From Gordionus sp. m RMFG-2023 (Eukaryota > Nematomorpha > Gordioida > Chordodea > Parachordodidae): 64,000 bases of DNA. Where the stretch lies: assembly GCF_954871325.1 (NCBI RefSeq), contig NC_088775.1:90216805-90280804 (forward strand). Direction: 5' to 3'. A model generated the notes under the pieces. It was not told the DNA's origin, made no database searches, and saw nothing but the letters and a program-made list of their open reading frames with translations. Below, piece by piece: positions 1-12,689 of this stretch (the first letter of the stretch is position 1; each line of letters begins with the position of its first letter). Position numbers and translations under genes: made by a program.

Positions 1-1126
1 GAGCGGCCTAAAAAATAATGATTTACAAACATATATTTTAATTATAATATGAATTTTTAAGCTTTAAACAATTTTATAAATAGAAAAATTACGGTTATAA
101 ATAAATAATATTTGGCCAAAAATTTTATAAGATTAATTACTTAAAAAAGAAAATTCTAGATAAAGCCAAATTATATAAAGAGTTTCCAAAAAAAATTTAA
201 ATATCATTTGCATATTAAAAATTATCGTTTGGTTATTTAACTTAATTGTGGATTATTAATTAAAAATTTTTTGCCATTTTTAAAATATATTAAATTATTC
301 GTAAACTTTAAAGCTATATTGGAAATGAATTATTTTATCGAATTATTAAAAAGCGTTTGTTAAAAAAATTTATCGTCTGGTTATTTTATAGATATGAAGA
401 ATTTCGATCAGTATATAGGTATGTGTATATATTGTTAGCAGCAATGTGTTAATATTTCAAGTTTAAATCATTTTCTAAATGAATTGTAGATAATTTTATC
501 GTTAATTTTTGGGACATTTATAACTTATTTAAAAAATCTATAAAAAAACAAACAAATATATATTATATTAAGTTCAAAATTTTCATGGCAAAATTCATCT
601 GAAATTCTTAGGGAAAAACATGATAGAGTCCATTTCCGGTAAAATCAGATTTTTAAATTAAAAAAAAAAGCATAGCATATTGACGGAAAAAAGACATTGC
701 CGCCGCTTATATATATAATAATTATTCATAAACTTTAAGCTAATAGAAATGATTGTTATAAACCGTATACCTGAAGACAAGAATCGAATATTTTAAAAAA
801 GCGTTGTTAAAAATTATCGACTGGTTATTAGTCTTTTACGTAACGTTAAAATTACGCCAAAAAACGGCAATAATTTTTCAAAGCTCTTAAAAACTGCGAG
901 TAAAATCAAACATCTTGTTTAATATCAGTTGCAGAACGCTCTAGTAGCCTTTATATTAGTATAATGTTATTAAAATATTAATAAATTGGACTTAAACGTA
1001 AGTTTAATATTTAAAGTAATCTACTTTTATGTTTGCTTGGTTAATACAGAAACACAAACCTAACTGTGTTGAGTCTTGGAAAAAAAATGAATAGTTGTTA
1101 GCTCTATAAGCGCAGTTTGTTGGTGA
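1..1126. repeat. AT-rich non-coding stretch with a diverged direct repeat
   Basis: No coding signal is visible. A block of about 110 bp at 296-400 recurs at 718-830. The shared parts are an 'attcataaactttaa' like start, an 'aaagcgttgttaaaaa' core and a 'tatcgtctggttatt' like end. A third, shorter echo of the end lies near 205-245. The copies are diverged, so this is an old duplication or two copies of an unclassified interspersed repeat. Confidence 0.4.
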
Positions 1127-1345
1127 AATAAGTGTTCTTGACAACCTCTAATCAATGGGGTAACAAACAATGCTAACGTATAAGGATCCCCAGGCCAGAG
1201 GAGTAGCCATATTTAAGTTTAGCAACTGGACAGGCTTCCATGGACCAAAAATAACGATTGCATTAATAAGTGTTCTAGGACAACTTCCAATCAATGGGGT
1301 AACTATGCCAGCGTAAAAATTATATTTAAGTTTAGGAACTGGAAC
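1127..1345. repeat. Imperfect tandem duplication
   Basis: Two adjacent units share 'aagtgttct', 'atcaatggggtaac' and 'atttaagtttag' in the same order, at 1,127-1,225 and 1,268-1,345. The short minus-strand ORF through the duplication has no recognisable domain and I do not call it a gene. Confidence 0.5.
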
Positions 1346-1540
1346 CAGATCAAAAAACAATTGTATAAATAATTCAAATGTATAATTAAAGATTTCATTT
1401 AAACGTAACACTTACCTGAGAATAATATCGGATCGGACCAATATTTTTCAAAAAATTGATCTGATTCCAATAATTATCACCCCCCCCCCCCCAAAGAAAA
1501 AGTCGGATAATGGCCTTACTATTTTTTTAAAATAATATAT

Positions 1541-1836
1541 GTTAGTGATCTGCAGCGGGCCTAATTTTTCAAGCCCGGCCCGGTCCAAAATATATTTTAA
1601 AAAATTTTGCCGGCCCGGCCCGAATTTATTTAAATACAGAAATTAATTCTTATAATTACTCAAAATAAAGGATATATGTTATATGGCGTCTACTATTTAT
1701 AAATAAAATCACATATTTTTATTTTACATAAAAAAATTCAACATAAAAATTGATAAATTTAAGATATATTTTAAAAAAATATATAAGATCCGACTCGACC
1801 CGAATTGGCCCGACCCAGCCCGCTAGTGCACCGGGG
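1541..1836. mobile_element. GC-ended MITE, family D (copy 1)
   Basis: About 295 bp with GGCCCGG-rich subterminal blocks at both ends and an AT-rich core, starting near 'tagtgatctgcagcggg' and ending near 'cccgctagtgcacc'. The same sequence lies in inverted orientation at 36,897-37,225, including the core with 'ttctataattactcaaaat' like text. Inverted ends and no coding capacity indicate a non-autonomous DNA transposon. The TAGTGATC-like end resembles hAT termini, but I could not define a clean target duplication. Confidence 0.6.
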
Positions 1837-3108
1837 TAGAATGATCATGTTTATCGCGTGGTTGTAATGAATATGTATCGATTGAAATAAAAAAAGGATA
1901 GCCAATTTAGGCAATAATTTTTCACAGTAATGGCTTCGGTATTTATTTTTTTTAAAGTAAAGTAACGGAGATACTATATTTTTAAAAAAAGTAACGCAAC
2001 GGTGTTGTTTTTATAAAGTTAATGTAACGAACGGCACAACTTTTTAAAACAAAGTTTTTAAAAAAGCTATGATTATATTATATATATATTTTTTTAAAAT
2101 TTATACACAATTTTATAATAATAATAATAAATAACAAATGAACAAAAAGGAAAGGAACTAAAAATTGAATTAATTTTTTTTTAAAAAAATTAAATTATTT
2201 TATAAAAGAAAAGCGTAGATAAAAAACGTGATATTTTGTCGGTTAAATATCGGATCGGTTTTTTTTGAATATCGGAAAACCGGCTCTGTATAAAAATTAC
2301 CCCCAAATTTTTTTTTATTATATAAAATTTTTATTTTATAACAAAACAGTTAAAATTTGATTTTCAAAAAATCGTTTTTAGAATGTGAACCCACATTGTA
2401 AAATTTATTTAGCAAAAATTTTGATAACAGAAATTTCTTTGAAACCTATTTTTTTTACTGAAGGGGTCTGAACCCGCTCTGGGTCCATACTTCCCCTTGA
2501 TTCGATAGGTTGTTGGTAAAACGATCCCTGTTTGGCTTGTGGTCTCAAAATGCCCAAACCAAACAATTTTGAATTCCCGAACTCTATTTGGATTTACACT
2601 CGTGCAAGAAAACTACTAAATAATGTTATTAATCCGTTACAAAATTCTCTACAAGTTACAATTTGATTGTAGTTTAAAATTTTTATCAAAGTACATGCTA
2701 GTTCAGCTATTGTTAACGGATGTAAGGTGTAAGTCACGTGCTAAAAGATATTTTAAGCCCCATATATGCAAATTTTGTTTTATTTAGAAAATAACTCTAA
2801 CCTCCCCCCCATTTATACGTTTTATAGAAATCGAGCAGATGAGATAAATAATATTAGGGGTGTATCGATACTTTGGAGGCTTATCCGATATAAAATTGAT
2901 ATCGGACGATTACCGCTCAGATAATATATCCGAGTTCCTGTTAAAAATACTAATCGTTTTAATTTTTTAATGCGTCTACCCTTCTACATAACTTTTTAAT
3001 TGTATAGCATCCATAATTATAACTATATCTTAAGAACAAATTTGAAAAATTTACCCTCTTTTAAAGCAACTAGCCAAAATCAACCCTTCGCCTATATTTA
3101 ATATATAT
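1837..3108. other. AT-rich intergenic DNA, nothing coding seen
   Basis: Homopolymer-rich sequence. Near 2,857-2,960 there is a 'taggggtgtatcgata' start with repeated 'atcgg' and 'atatcc' words, which may be one end of a decayed hAT-type element, but no second end was found. Confidence 0.35.
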
Positions 3109-3109
3109 A

Positions 3110-3280
3110 TATCAGGCAGGCCTGGCCTTTAACCCGGTCTCTGTACACGGGCCGGGCTTAAAAATTTATTTTATAAAAAATATTTGCAATCGCCATTATT
3201 AGCTATAAAAAATTAAGAATAAATATAATATATTTTAAAAAAATCCGGGCCCTGCAGATGGTATTTCTACAGGTCTCTGA

Positions 3281-3285
<5 letters not shown>
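3110..3285. mobile_element. GC-ended MITE, family E (partial copy)
   Basis: Starts with a GGCCTGGCC/CCCGG block and ends with 'gggccctgcagatggta' followed by 'caggtctctga', which is the reverse complement of the CAGAGACCTG terminus seen at 9,463 and 37,752. The core shares 'cgccattattagcta' with the copy at 37,497-37,752. A (TA)n run directly follows at 3,283-3,308. Confidence 0.5.
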
Positions 3286-3311
<26 letters not shown>

Positions 3312-3353
3312 CCACCAGTATCTCAGACCAAGCATTGGACTTTATGTAGATTC

Positions 3354-3568
3354 CAGTGTTGTAAAACGGCTCATTTTGAGCCGATTTTTAAATCAATATT
3401 TTATTAGGAAAAAATCTTGTGCAAGTCTAAAGATTTTGCTCACAGGGGACACAAAGGTTTGAACATCTATTGACGAAATCTCGAGGCTCAGACAATATTT
3501 CTTCTGGCTAAAATATTGAGTTAGCCGTTTATAAAAATCGGCTCAAATCGAGCCGTTTAACAACACTA
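3354..3568. mobile_element. hAT-type MITE, family A, with target duplication
   Basis: A 215-bp element beginning CAGTGTTGTAAAACGGCTC and ending with the inverse of the same sequence (GCCGTTTAACAACACTA). The flanks are GTAGATTC on the left and TTAGATTC on the right, an 8-bp duplication with one mismatch, which fits hAT insertion. Inside are a second inverted pair (GAGCCGATTTTT) and a conserved middle with 'gtttgaacatctattgac'. Other copies lie at 16,262, 38,454, 40,946 and 56,043. Confidence 0.8.
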
Positions 3569-4424
3569 TTAGATTCATTTAATTTGAATCAATTTTTAAG
3601 TATCATTTTAAATTAATATGTCACTCATAAAAAAATAGAAAAAAAATAAGTTTGTATATATCGAAAACAATCAATAAAAGGGTATACGTTATAATCATGC
3701 GTACAAGTAGCGCGCTAACTTCTTCCTGTGGCGGTATTGCGACCTATTTTTTAAGAGAAGCTAAATAGCGCGTTATCTCACTTTCAATTTTATATAATAA
3801 ATGCACAATATAAAATTTATTTATAATTTTCCAAAATTAATTTTAAAATTATGTTGTTTATAAATTTAATATCTGCATTATCTAATTTATCAAGTAATTA
3901 AAAATATAAAATGCCGCCAATAAGAAATTGATCTGGAAAGAGAATTTTAAGACAGGTAACACAACAAAATTCAATGGCAAAATGGTATTGTGGAAATTTT
4001 CTTTTCCCAAAATTTGCATAATATTTTTAACTAAATATATATATATAAAAAAACTTTGTAACAGAATTTAAATTTTGGGTTTATAAAATGGCTGAGGATA
4101 ATATCATTCAATAAATCAAGCATCTTAAAACTAAAGAAACATGTAAAAAAAACATTATTCATAAATTTTATCAAAATTATCACTGTTTTAAATTTAGAAA
4201 ATCCTCACTTAAAATTTTAAGGAGAATTGTAAAGTATTCCAATAATTTTGCGGTGTTAGAGGCTGCATCCAAATAAAATTTTAATTTAAACTAAATTGTC
4301 TCACAACATCAGGTAATAGGTGCCTTTCAAAAATTGTCTGACATAGTTCATAATCAATTTTATAATTGATAGTCAATCCATTTTCCTTGATAGATAATGT
4401 CTCATTTATCTATCTGGCCTAAAT
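3569..4424. other. AT-rich intergenic DNA with one short palindrome
   Basis: No gene seen. At 3,708-3,775 'agcgcgctaa' is followed about 50 bp later by the near-inverse 'aatagcgcgtta', which could form a hairpin. Its flanks do not identify a transposon. Confidence 0.35.
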
Positions 4425-4617
4425 CATAGTGGCGGGATTGCGATTTAACAGCTGACAGTTTTTTTTAAATCTGTTATCTATTTTTCTTTTTTAAATTATT
4501 ATTATTATGAATTGAATTAAAAGATAAATTTACTATTAATAAATAAAAATTGATCTCATAAACAAATTTTTAAAAATCGATCAGCTGTTAAATCGCGATA
4601 GCAATTGTGGAACTATG
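4425..4617. mobile_element. Foldback element, unclassified
   Basis: The left arm contains 'gcgatttaacagctga' and the right arm its inverse 'tcagctgttaaatcgc'. Outer 'catagt' and 'actatg' are also inverted. The core is AT-rich and non-coding. Size and structure fit a MITE. I saw no second copy and no clear target duplication. Confidence 0.5.
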
Positions 4618-5226
4618 AATTCAAGGTGATATAGATAAACAACTTCAGGTACCAATATATCTTTGCCGGCAGACATTAATGACAAGAATTCTGGCTAATT
4701 TCCAAGAAATAAAAGAATATTTAATATGTAATCTATCAAATGTCTCCTAATACCTGGATAACAGCTGATTATTGGACTAAGTAATTTTGATTTATAATCT
4801 GATATGTATATTTTTTTAGAGCTATGATACATATGGAAGATTTTTTTTTTTGAAATAAAGGATAATAATACAAAAAATATCCCCCTTGACCTTCTAAGCA
4901 TTTTTGATAATTTTTCTTATGTATAAATTTAAATACTTGTAATTGCCCTCAAGTTTCTAGTGTTGAGTGATTATTTAGTAAGGCAAAGCTTATACTTTCT
5001 GATCGTTGCTATTAGACTTTGGGGATGATAAAATAGAGCTGAATAATATCAGCTTAAATTTTTAGTCATATTTTTACATGTTTGAATTTGAAATGCTATT
5101 TTATATGGGAAATTTATATTTTAATTTTTTTTTATAAAGTATCGTAAATTTTTTTTTAGCGAAATTTTTTTTTTTAAAGAATAAGTTAATAAGTGTGCCA
5201 CCCTTTTTATTAAATAGCGTTAGCAC

Positions 5227-5550
5227 TAATGATATATAATACCACAATGCATTCATAATTATGCAGTTGAAAGGGTCATTGTATGCAAATCAGCTGGACC
5301 CGCCATTTTGCTAACCTATATAGTAATTTCTGATGTTAAAAACAACTATAAAATTGATTACTTGCTTCCTTGTTATCTCTATGATCAGGCAATTCTTTAA
5401 TAAAGTTTGGGTCAGACTTAGGAAATTGGCCTTTTGTTTTAAAATTATAAATAATAATACAGGTAACTAAAATGGCGTCCCCAACTGTTTTTCATTGATG
5501 TACACTTTTAATGAATCCATCATCAGTCTAGGTATTATTATATGTCATAG
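5227..5550. mobile_element. Long-armed MITE, family F (copy 1)
   Basis: About 320 bp with an AATGAtATATAAT-like left end and a TATTATTATATGTCAT right end. Internal inverted arms carry 'cagctggacccgccatttt' and 'aaaatggcgtcc'. The same element occurs at 16,848-17,182 (same orientation) and 45,026-45,362 (inverted). The left end is the most diverged of the three copies. Confidence 0.7.
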
Positions 5551-7875
5551 TTAGGATGCTACTTCTAAAAGTAGCATTTAAATTAAAGAAATAACCGCAC
5601 TGATAAACTATATTACCTAATTATTTGTATTATGAAAAAAAATATATTATAATATTGTTGCAAAACATAAAGAACATTTTAATATTATATTTTCACCCCC
5701 AAAATTATATATAAAATAACACAATATAAACTTTATATTTTATTCCTAAAAATTTGTACTTTACAATTTTTAATTTAAATATATTAAATTGTTAATTATA
5801 GCATCAAATATTGGGTAAATAAAAATATGACAAGACCCTAAGATAACCCAAGACCAAAAAATATGCAAAATAAGGAATCTTTCATTATTTTTTATGTGTT
5901 AATGATTTTTGGGTTTTACATAAGCTGAAGAATAATAATTTAAGAATTTACTAATTTAAAAATAATATATTCATAATGTTTGTTTTTCTTCTCTTTTCTC
6001 TCTTTTATACTATTTCTCCCTTCTGAATAAATAAAGATTTAAATTATATGACAATGAATACACAAATTTCAAGACATATATATATATATAATAGTAATAA
6101 GTTTTTGGCTATAAAAAAATGAGTATTATAAATGAAAATAAATAATTTGTATTTGATTCTTTCAAATGAGAATAATATATTTTATTATTTGTATGAGTAT
6201 TTATAGAAAAAAATCAAATACAAGAATATCATTTTTTCCTTCATATTAGTTTTTGAATAGAAAAAGGTGGTATCATTTGATACTATAAAAACACACATCG
6301 TAGCTTGATAAATGTAGGTTACAAACAATTGATATTTAATAATTGGGATGTTATGTGTATCAATGTGTTATTTGTAATTTGAGAAAATATATTAATTTTT
6401 CCTGGGCAGTGTTATAACAAATTTTAAACTTTGCATATTTTTACATAAATTCGAATATTTTCTATGTTGAATATAAGGTTCTTACAAAATATTACACGCA
6501 TCTTAATTTTAGTATTCAAATTTTATTTTTTAAAATAAATAATAAAGTTGTTATGAATTAGTATAAAAACCACACTCTTTAACAATAATGGCTAGCACCA
6601 TATTTCTCTGAGGAAGCAGCATGCATATAAGCAAGGGAAGCAATTAAGAAATTCTCAAATAAAATTAGTATTATTCTCAAATTAAATTAGTATTATTCTC
6701 AAATTAAATTAGTATTATTCTTAAACTACATTAAAAATTAATGTTTAAAAAATATATACACCTATGAAGCAAATAGAAAATTGTTTCTTTTTTTAATAAA
6801 TAAAAAATAGGGTTAGGGAAGCTAATAAATAAAAATGCTTATTTATTTTAATAAAAAATTAAAACAATGATTAATGCTTTCTTATAGTATGTCTCATCAC
6901 TGTAATATTGATATTAAGGGGTAGCAATGAATCATTGATATATGAAAACAAAAATGGTCTAAAATATGTTTCCTAATTTTATTTTTAAAATTACAATTTG
7001 TACAATATAATTTAGGTATGCTTTAATATATAAAAATTTACATAAATATTACTTATAAAGAGTTTAAAAAAATATTTACAATAAAATGTATATTTAAAAT
7101 TTTAATTATTAAAAGGAGATACTATTCTTATGAATAATTTAATATCTTTAGGCATTATTGTTACTCTTTTAGCATGGATTGCGCATAAATTGGTTTGCTC
7201 CATTAGTGTAACTAAAAAGGCCTCAGCAGCCTAAATGATCATGTAAGAATATTAATTTAATATTACCTCCTGTAAGGCCAGAATGGCTTCAGCTTGCCAT
7301 CGAAATCTACTATCTTCAAAACACATATTATCTGATATTTCTTTAACCTAATACTTCAACATTGTTAATAATAAAAAATGGTTTTACTAGTCTCATAAAG
7401 GGAAGTTTTCTAATCAATAGTTCTGATGATTTTTGATACTTATTTATTTCTCTTAAAACATGTTTGTTGTGATAATGCACTGGGGCATCACCTATTAATG
7501 GTAAAAAAATTTTTTATTAATTAGATCAATTAGTTAAAAAAATATTAACCCAAATTTGAATGAATTTTGTTGCTTTGTGATGACGTAGTGGCATCCTATT
7601 TGAATGGTTATTGGTTTATTATATAATCTAATAATACCTGATTCCCAAAATTTTTTTTTGAATTTATATTTTTCGTCCCTATAAATGTTGATATTATCAA
7701 AAATAATGAAATATTTATTTTAAAAAACTTGCCATTATTTCGTAATACCCGCCAAATATGGAATCGGGATTATGAATATTTTACTCGAAAATTGAATGAT
7801 TGATTGGCATATATGTATATCAAAATCTAAGGGTTATAAATAATACCTAGTGTGATGATTCATTTATTACTGCTC
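5551..7875. other. AT-rich intergenic DNA
   Basis: No ORF with protein-like composition. It contains a (TA)n tract near 6,078 and the tandem repeat listed separately at 6,651-6,725. The rest is homopolymer-rich and shows no element I can name. Confidence 0.4.
6651..6725. repeat. 22-bp tandem repeat, about 3.5 units
   Basis: The unit 'ttctcaaattaaattagtat' plus 'ta' is repeated nearly without change. The first unit has one substitution and the last is diverged. This is a minisatellite and is not coding. Confidence 0.7.
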
Positions 7876-7881
7876 TTTATT
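7876..7881 (-). terminator. Candidate polyadenylation signal
   Basis: AATAAA on the minus strand about 106 bp beyond the stop codon of the candidate gene at 7,987-8,671. In DNA this AT-rich the hexamer is common, so it supports the gene only weakly. Confidence 0.3.
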
Positions 7882-7986
7882 GATTTAATAATTATAAAGT
7901 AATATAAATGTAAGCTATGTATAAAATAACATTTACAAATTGAAAATTAAAAAATAACATTCAAGTTTTTTTAAAGTTAAAAATAA

Positions 7987-8671
7987 TCATCCTCTTAATA
8001 TGAAAGCCATGATTGCACCGTAGAAATTCAAGGCTAATATTTTGTTTGATCCAAAGGCCTTCGAGATTATTGTTTTAGGGCTCTTCTGGCTAATTAGGTA
8101 GAATAGGGAATTCGCCTTATTCAAATGGGCAGTGTGTTGATACCACGTCGAGCATAAATATATTGTTGTCGACTAGATGTGATTATTATTCGGGTCCATA
8201 TATCTAATTCATATATCAATATAGATATTTCCCCATATTCTAAGAAGCTAGCATAATATCCATCAGGCCGTGAGTTATTAATAACGGAAGTATCACTTAG
8301 TTTGAGATGTAAAAGAACATCAGCTTTGAATAATGAATTTTGGATTATTACTGTTAATTCATTCATGTACATATTTGTATCTGTTCACTAGACAATGGAG
8401 TGGATATCTAGCTTTTTAGAAACAACCATAGCCCCCTCATCCTTTACAGATAAAGTAGAGATATGTCTAGGCCTAGCCTGATAATAAAAACATAACTAAA
8501 TTCCTAATCTGTCAAATGATATTTATCTAACATAATTATGCTTGGACAAGCTTCTAACTATTCTTGGCCTGATTTATCCATTACCCATGTAGAAAAGATA
8601 CCACACAACTGTACGTCATTCCTCGAAAGTAGATAATCGACAGAGCGTAACACGATAGCAGCATTCCAATC
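7987..8671 (-). CDS. Candidate multi-exon gene, function unknown
   Basis: Three to four coding-like segments lie in order on the minus strand. Exon a (8,671-8,585, 29 codons) begins DWNAAIVLRSVDYLLSRNDV after an acceptor-like 'gcaaaag' and ends at a GTAATG donor. Exon b (8,477-8,391, 29 codons) begins ARPRHISTLSVKDEGAMVV after 'ttattatcag'. Both exons are phase 0 and flank a 107-bp intron. An 83-codon reading frame follows (8,372-8,121; YYASFLEYGEISILIYELDI inside), and a last segment (about 8,088-7,987) ends FYGAIMAFILRG and a stop. Exon b runs into two stop codons before the 83-codon frame, although that frame is in register, and I could not find a clean splice joining them. The gene may be decayed, or the real splice sites lie elsewhere. 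I recognise no family. Residue composition, not homology, is the main evidence. Confidence 0.4.
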
Positions 8672-8699
8672 CTTTTGCAATTAAAAAGAAATTTTGTAT

Positions 8700-9460
8700 A
8701 AGGATGTTAGCAGAAAATCTTGATAAAGCATGTTTTAACTGATGCCCAGGTTAAATTAATTTTTATATCAATGCAACTAGATTTTATTGGATGGGTGCTT
8801 TTTAGGTTATTTTGATAAAATTGAAGGTTGACAATATTCTATCGATTTAAATATTTATTTAAATTTTTGAAGTATAGGTACAAATAAATTGGCTCCTGAT
8901 AATATAAAGAAGAATTGCATTTTGGAAATATTAACTTTTTTAAATTAAATGAAATGACTGATGGGGACAAATGCTTAGAATATTTTCTTTAGAATATAGA
9001 ACAAATTTTTTTTTTAAAATGTTTAGTGCCTGTATATCCTCCTGGTGTCCCAAGACAAAGATTTTATCTTTAATCACATGGTAATAAAATAAATAATTGG
9101 GAAAGAAAAATTTATAGTTTATATTTCATATTTTTTTGTGTTCAAAAATGCAAAGTGTTACATTACAAAATATAAGTGTATGTAAAAGGATAATATTATA
9201 AAGTATAAACTAAAATTCTTACTTAGGTTGTGTCCAAAATATTAAAAAATTAAATTAGCAAACTTTCACAACTATAATGAAAATAAATAAGCTCTTTTAA
9301 AAATATAAAAAATAAAATCACGTCCAAAATATATTTCTAGAAAATAATTTTAACTCGATTTTTTTATTTTAATTTTAAAATTTGGGAAAGTTTTGAAACT
9401 TTTCAAATTTTTTAAAAATGGTTTTGGACACAATCTTATAGATATTATATTATCGGAGAT
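8700..9460. other. AT-rich intergenic DNA, nothing seen
   Basis: No coding segment upstream of the candidate gene at 7,987-8,671 could be supported here, so that gene's 5' end is unknown. Confidence 0.3.
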
Positions 9461-9462
9461 CA

Positions 9463-9545
9463 GAGACCTGCAGACCCGGTTCTAAACTCGCCCCGGTTCT
9501 AAACTCGACACGGTCTAAATTTGCCCCGGGTGCAAGGGTCTGACT
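9463..9545. mobile_element. GC-ended MITE, family E (end fragment)
   Basis: Begins CAGAGACCTGCAGACCCGG, matching the terminus of the family E copies, followed by CCCCGG-rich sequence with two short near-repeats ('cggttctaaactcg'). The other end is missing. Confidence 0.45.
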
Positions 9546-11320
9546 GTATTTTTATTTATTTTAAATATTATTATCTTAAAAATTATAAAACAAAATTAAA
9601 ATATTTTTGAAAAAATTGTGTATCATAGGAACAGTCTATCACATTCATTCACTTATAATATTTCCTGTTTCTATTTTTTCGATTCCTAGATAATATAAAA
9701 TATTATTCAAATAATATTCAACTAATCAACATTTTAAATGATATTTAATAATTAAAAAAGCATCAAGGGACAATCAATTTAAGGAAAAAAATTTATTTTA
9801 GATAATTATCATTTTATCACTCTTTTCTTATGCCCCAAATTCAGGCCATTACATATGTTGCCAGAGAAAGCACTCGAAATGACACTTATATAAAAGTAAT
9901 ATATTAAATTACAAGAGGAAACGGAAATAAAAGATTTACCATCGACCAATCAAATTGAAGTTGTAAGAGATTCAAACTCACTCCTTTTTGCGGCAAAATA
10001 ATTTAAGTCTAACATTTTGCAAATAAATTTTAAGGTCCATTTTGTTAATTTATAAATAATTAATATTTGTTTTAAAAAAAATACAATAGAATACAAAAAA
10101 AATCAAATTTTATTTGTTATTTTCTAGAATATTCTCTCGAGGCTGCATAAAGATAAATATTTAAGCACCAAAAAATATTAATCTTTATTAAAATTTAATT
10201 TTTATTCTGTTTGAATGTTTTTTCTTTCTTTTACTGGTCATTGATTTTATTTTATCATTGAATAGTAACCGATAACATATGTTGCCCAGAAAATTATTCT
10301 GATATCTTATTAATTTTATAATTTATTATATTAATTTTTTAAAAAAATATATGAATACAAACTCACTTAGGTTAAATTTAAATCTGAGTTTTAATAGTAT
10401 AATTGGCTAGTAGACGTCATTTTATAACCAAAATCATCATATGTATGAAAATAGTTTGAATCAGAACTATGGAAAAAATACCATGAAATACCTAAAAAAA
10501 TAACCTTTTTAATATATTTTTTCTTCACTAAAATCGATTTTAGTTAAAATAAATTGTTTTTTTTGCTCTTCAACCCTAAAGGGTTAATGGTATCGTGGCC
10601 AGGGTCAAGTGGTTTATTATGAGATAAAATAATCAATCCTTCATTTAAAAAAAAACGCGATTGATTTCTTTCTTGATTAATAAAGTGTCCATCCAGTTAG
10701 ACGCCTTTCCTAAGTTATATCACCCACCTAAAATACACGATAATTATGTATATATTTTTTTCGATATGAAAGATTCTCACCCCATTTCCCATGCATGGTT
10801 ACCCGCATCTTTACATAAACTAACAAGGGTGTAAAGATAGAGTTTCACGATATTCTGAGAATGAATAACGAAAAGGCTATCTATTATTATTAATTTATAA
10901 TATGAATATGTTTATAGTTTTCTTAATATATGTATACAATAATTTTTAATTTAAACGTTACTTACGGGAAAATAAATAAGTAACGAATTTAGGCAATCCG
11001 TTACTTTTTTTCTTATTTTACACACCATTTTTTTCAAAATATATTTTGTTAGTGTATATTTAGGTATAATATATTCCTAAAAAAAATTATATGCCCATCT
11101 CATTTCATTCTTAATTCAGCTATGACTTTTTTTTATCAATCTCTCGCACGTCAATCAATTATTTTAAGGAGTGGTCATCATCTCTTCGTTGGCCTGAATA
11201 TGAAAAAAAAATTAGGGAACCAAAAATACAAGATGAATACAATATTTTTTTTTAAACAAAATAAAGTGGTCAACTTCAAGGAGTGTTTGTTTAAAACCCG
11301 AAAAAGCAAAACGATGCCGT
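9546..11320. other. AT-rich intergenic DNA
   Basis: No gene seen. A degenerate third relative of the 11,322-11,605 direct repeat ('tttgttattttctagaat') lies at about 10,113-10,150. Short ORFs here have low-complexity composition. Confidence 0.35.
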
Positions 11321-11321
11321 A

Positions 11322-11605
11322 AATATTTGTTATTTTCTAGAATGTGCAATCTTCGGGATTAAGTGAAGATAAGACCTTAAATTAACAGCTGTAGAGAGGA
11401 GAAAAAAAATTCATAAGCAAAAGATCGACTATTGCGAAAATTTAAATAATTACAGATAGTCACTTGGTTGCCACAAATGTTTTATATTTTAGAATGTGCA
11501 ATCTTCGGGATTAAGTGAAGAGATAAGATCTTAAATAAACAGCTGTAAGAGCAAAAAATAATAATTTAAAAGCAAAAATAATTCATCGACTATTGCAGAA
11601 ATTAA
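11322..11605. repeat. Direct repeat pair of about 130 bp
   Basis: Copies at about 11,325-11,450 and 11,480-11,605 share 'agaatgtgcaatcttcggga', 'ttaagtgaag', 'aacagctgta' and 'atcgactattgc' in the same order. They read as a tandem duplication of an unclassified repeat. The short ORF just upstream (11,122-11,322) is not protein-like. Confidence 0.55.
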
Positions 11606-11848
11606 CTGGTATCTTTTGAATTATGGTTTTTGAGGAATTTCTTATTCCCCTTTTAAAAAAATTTTTTATTTCCGGGGGTGGGGGAATCCTTTTGGGAAAA
11701 TCTTTAGTGGATAGGAGGGCATTTTTTAAGGGTCGAAGCTAAATATTTTTTTTGGGTGAGGGGAGGATATGAAGTTAAATATTTTTAGGAAACTCATATC
11801 GTCACGGGCTTTGGATATTGTTTGTAGAAGTACCTGCACATCAAAATT

Positions 11849-11999
11849 TAGTGTTGTAGTCAAACTTTTAGCCTAAAAAAATTGAATTAATCTTCTAAGT
11901 TGAAGTCTCAACTTGGAAAATTGATTCGAATATTTTTGGATAAAAATATGGCTACCACTATTTTATAGTTGGCTAAAGTTAGATAGTTTAACAGCACTA
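11849..11999. mobile_element. hAT-type MITE, family C, with perfect 8-bp target duplication
   Basis: A 151-bp element starting TAGTGTTGTAGTC and ending TTTAACAGCACTA, flanked on both sides by TCAAAATT (11,841-11,848 and 12,000-12,007). The middle shares 'tgaagtctcaacttgga' and 'atatggcta' with the family C copies at 48,578, 53,290 and 60,488. It has no coding capacity and is an internally shortened family member. Confidence 0.85.
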
Positions 12000-12189
12000 T
12001 CAAAATTAATTAAACATGAAAACGAATTAACATATATTATAATTTATAATTGATGATTTTCAAAAAATTTGCCTACGATGGCAGGAGGAAAATGGATCGG
12101 ATAAAATAAACTTTCCGAGAATAGGTACAATTTATTTTTAAACAAATCGCATGGCATCATATTTTACTGCATCATTGAGGTAAAATACA

Positions 12190-12412
12190 GTGAAATTTAA
12201 TCGCGAAAACAAAAATCTCTAAAAATTGGGAATTTCGTTTATAAAATAAATTTGAAATTAATACTTATAGATGCTAAGGGGAGTAAACACTTGTGTTTAA
12301 GTTGAGAATTTTTTAAAAAAATCGCTAAAAATGGAGGAAGTATTATCAACGCTTCCAATTTGATAAGCGAAATTCCCAATTTTTAGAGATATTTGTCTTA
12401 GCGATTTAGAAT
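12190..12412. mobile_element. Foldback element, unclassified
   Basis: Long inverted arms: 'atctctaaaaattgggaatt' near 12,212 and its inverse 'aattcccaatttttagagat' near 12,371, with outer 'atcgcg' and 'agcgat' partly inverted. The core is AT-rich. No other copy was seen in the window. Probably a MITE. Confidence 0.55.
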
Positions 12413-12689
12413 CTATCCCATTCAATAATGATTCGCCATTTTCCTTTTGTCAATGATGATAAAATCAAAAATAATGGCGTTGCTAAAAGATATCGAAATG
12501 AATATTGTGAGTAATTCCAAAATAGAAAAAAATAAGTCAATTCGGAAAAGTGACATTTTTAGATTAACTGAAGATTATCTATATACACACCCATACTATA
12601 TAATAAAGCAAATTTTATCTAATGAGTTCCTTAAAATGTTAAGATCATCAGATCATAAACTAAAAATAGTTTTAATTTAGGATTTTTAA

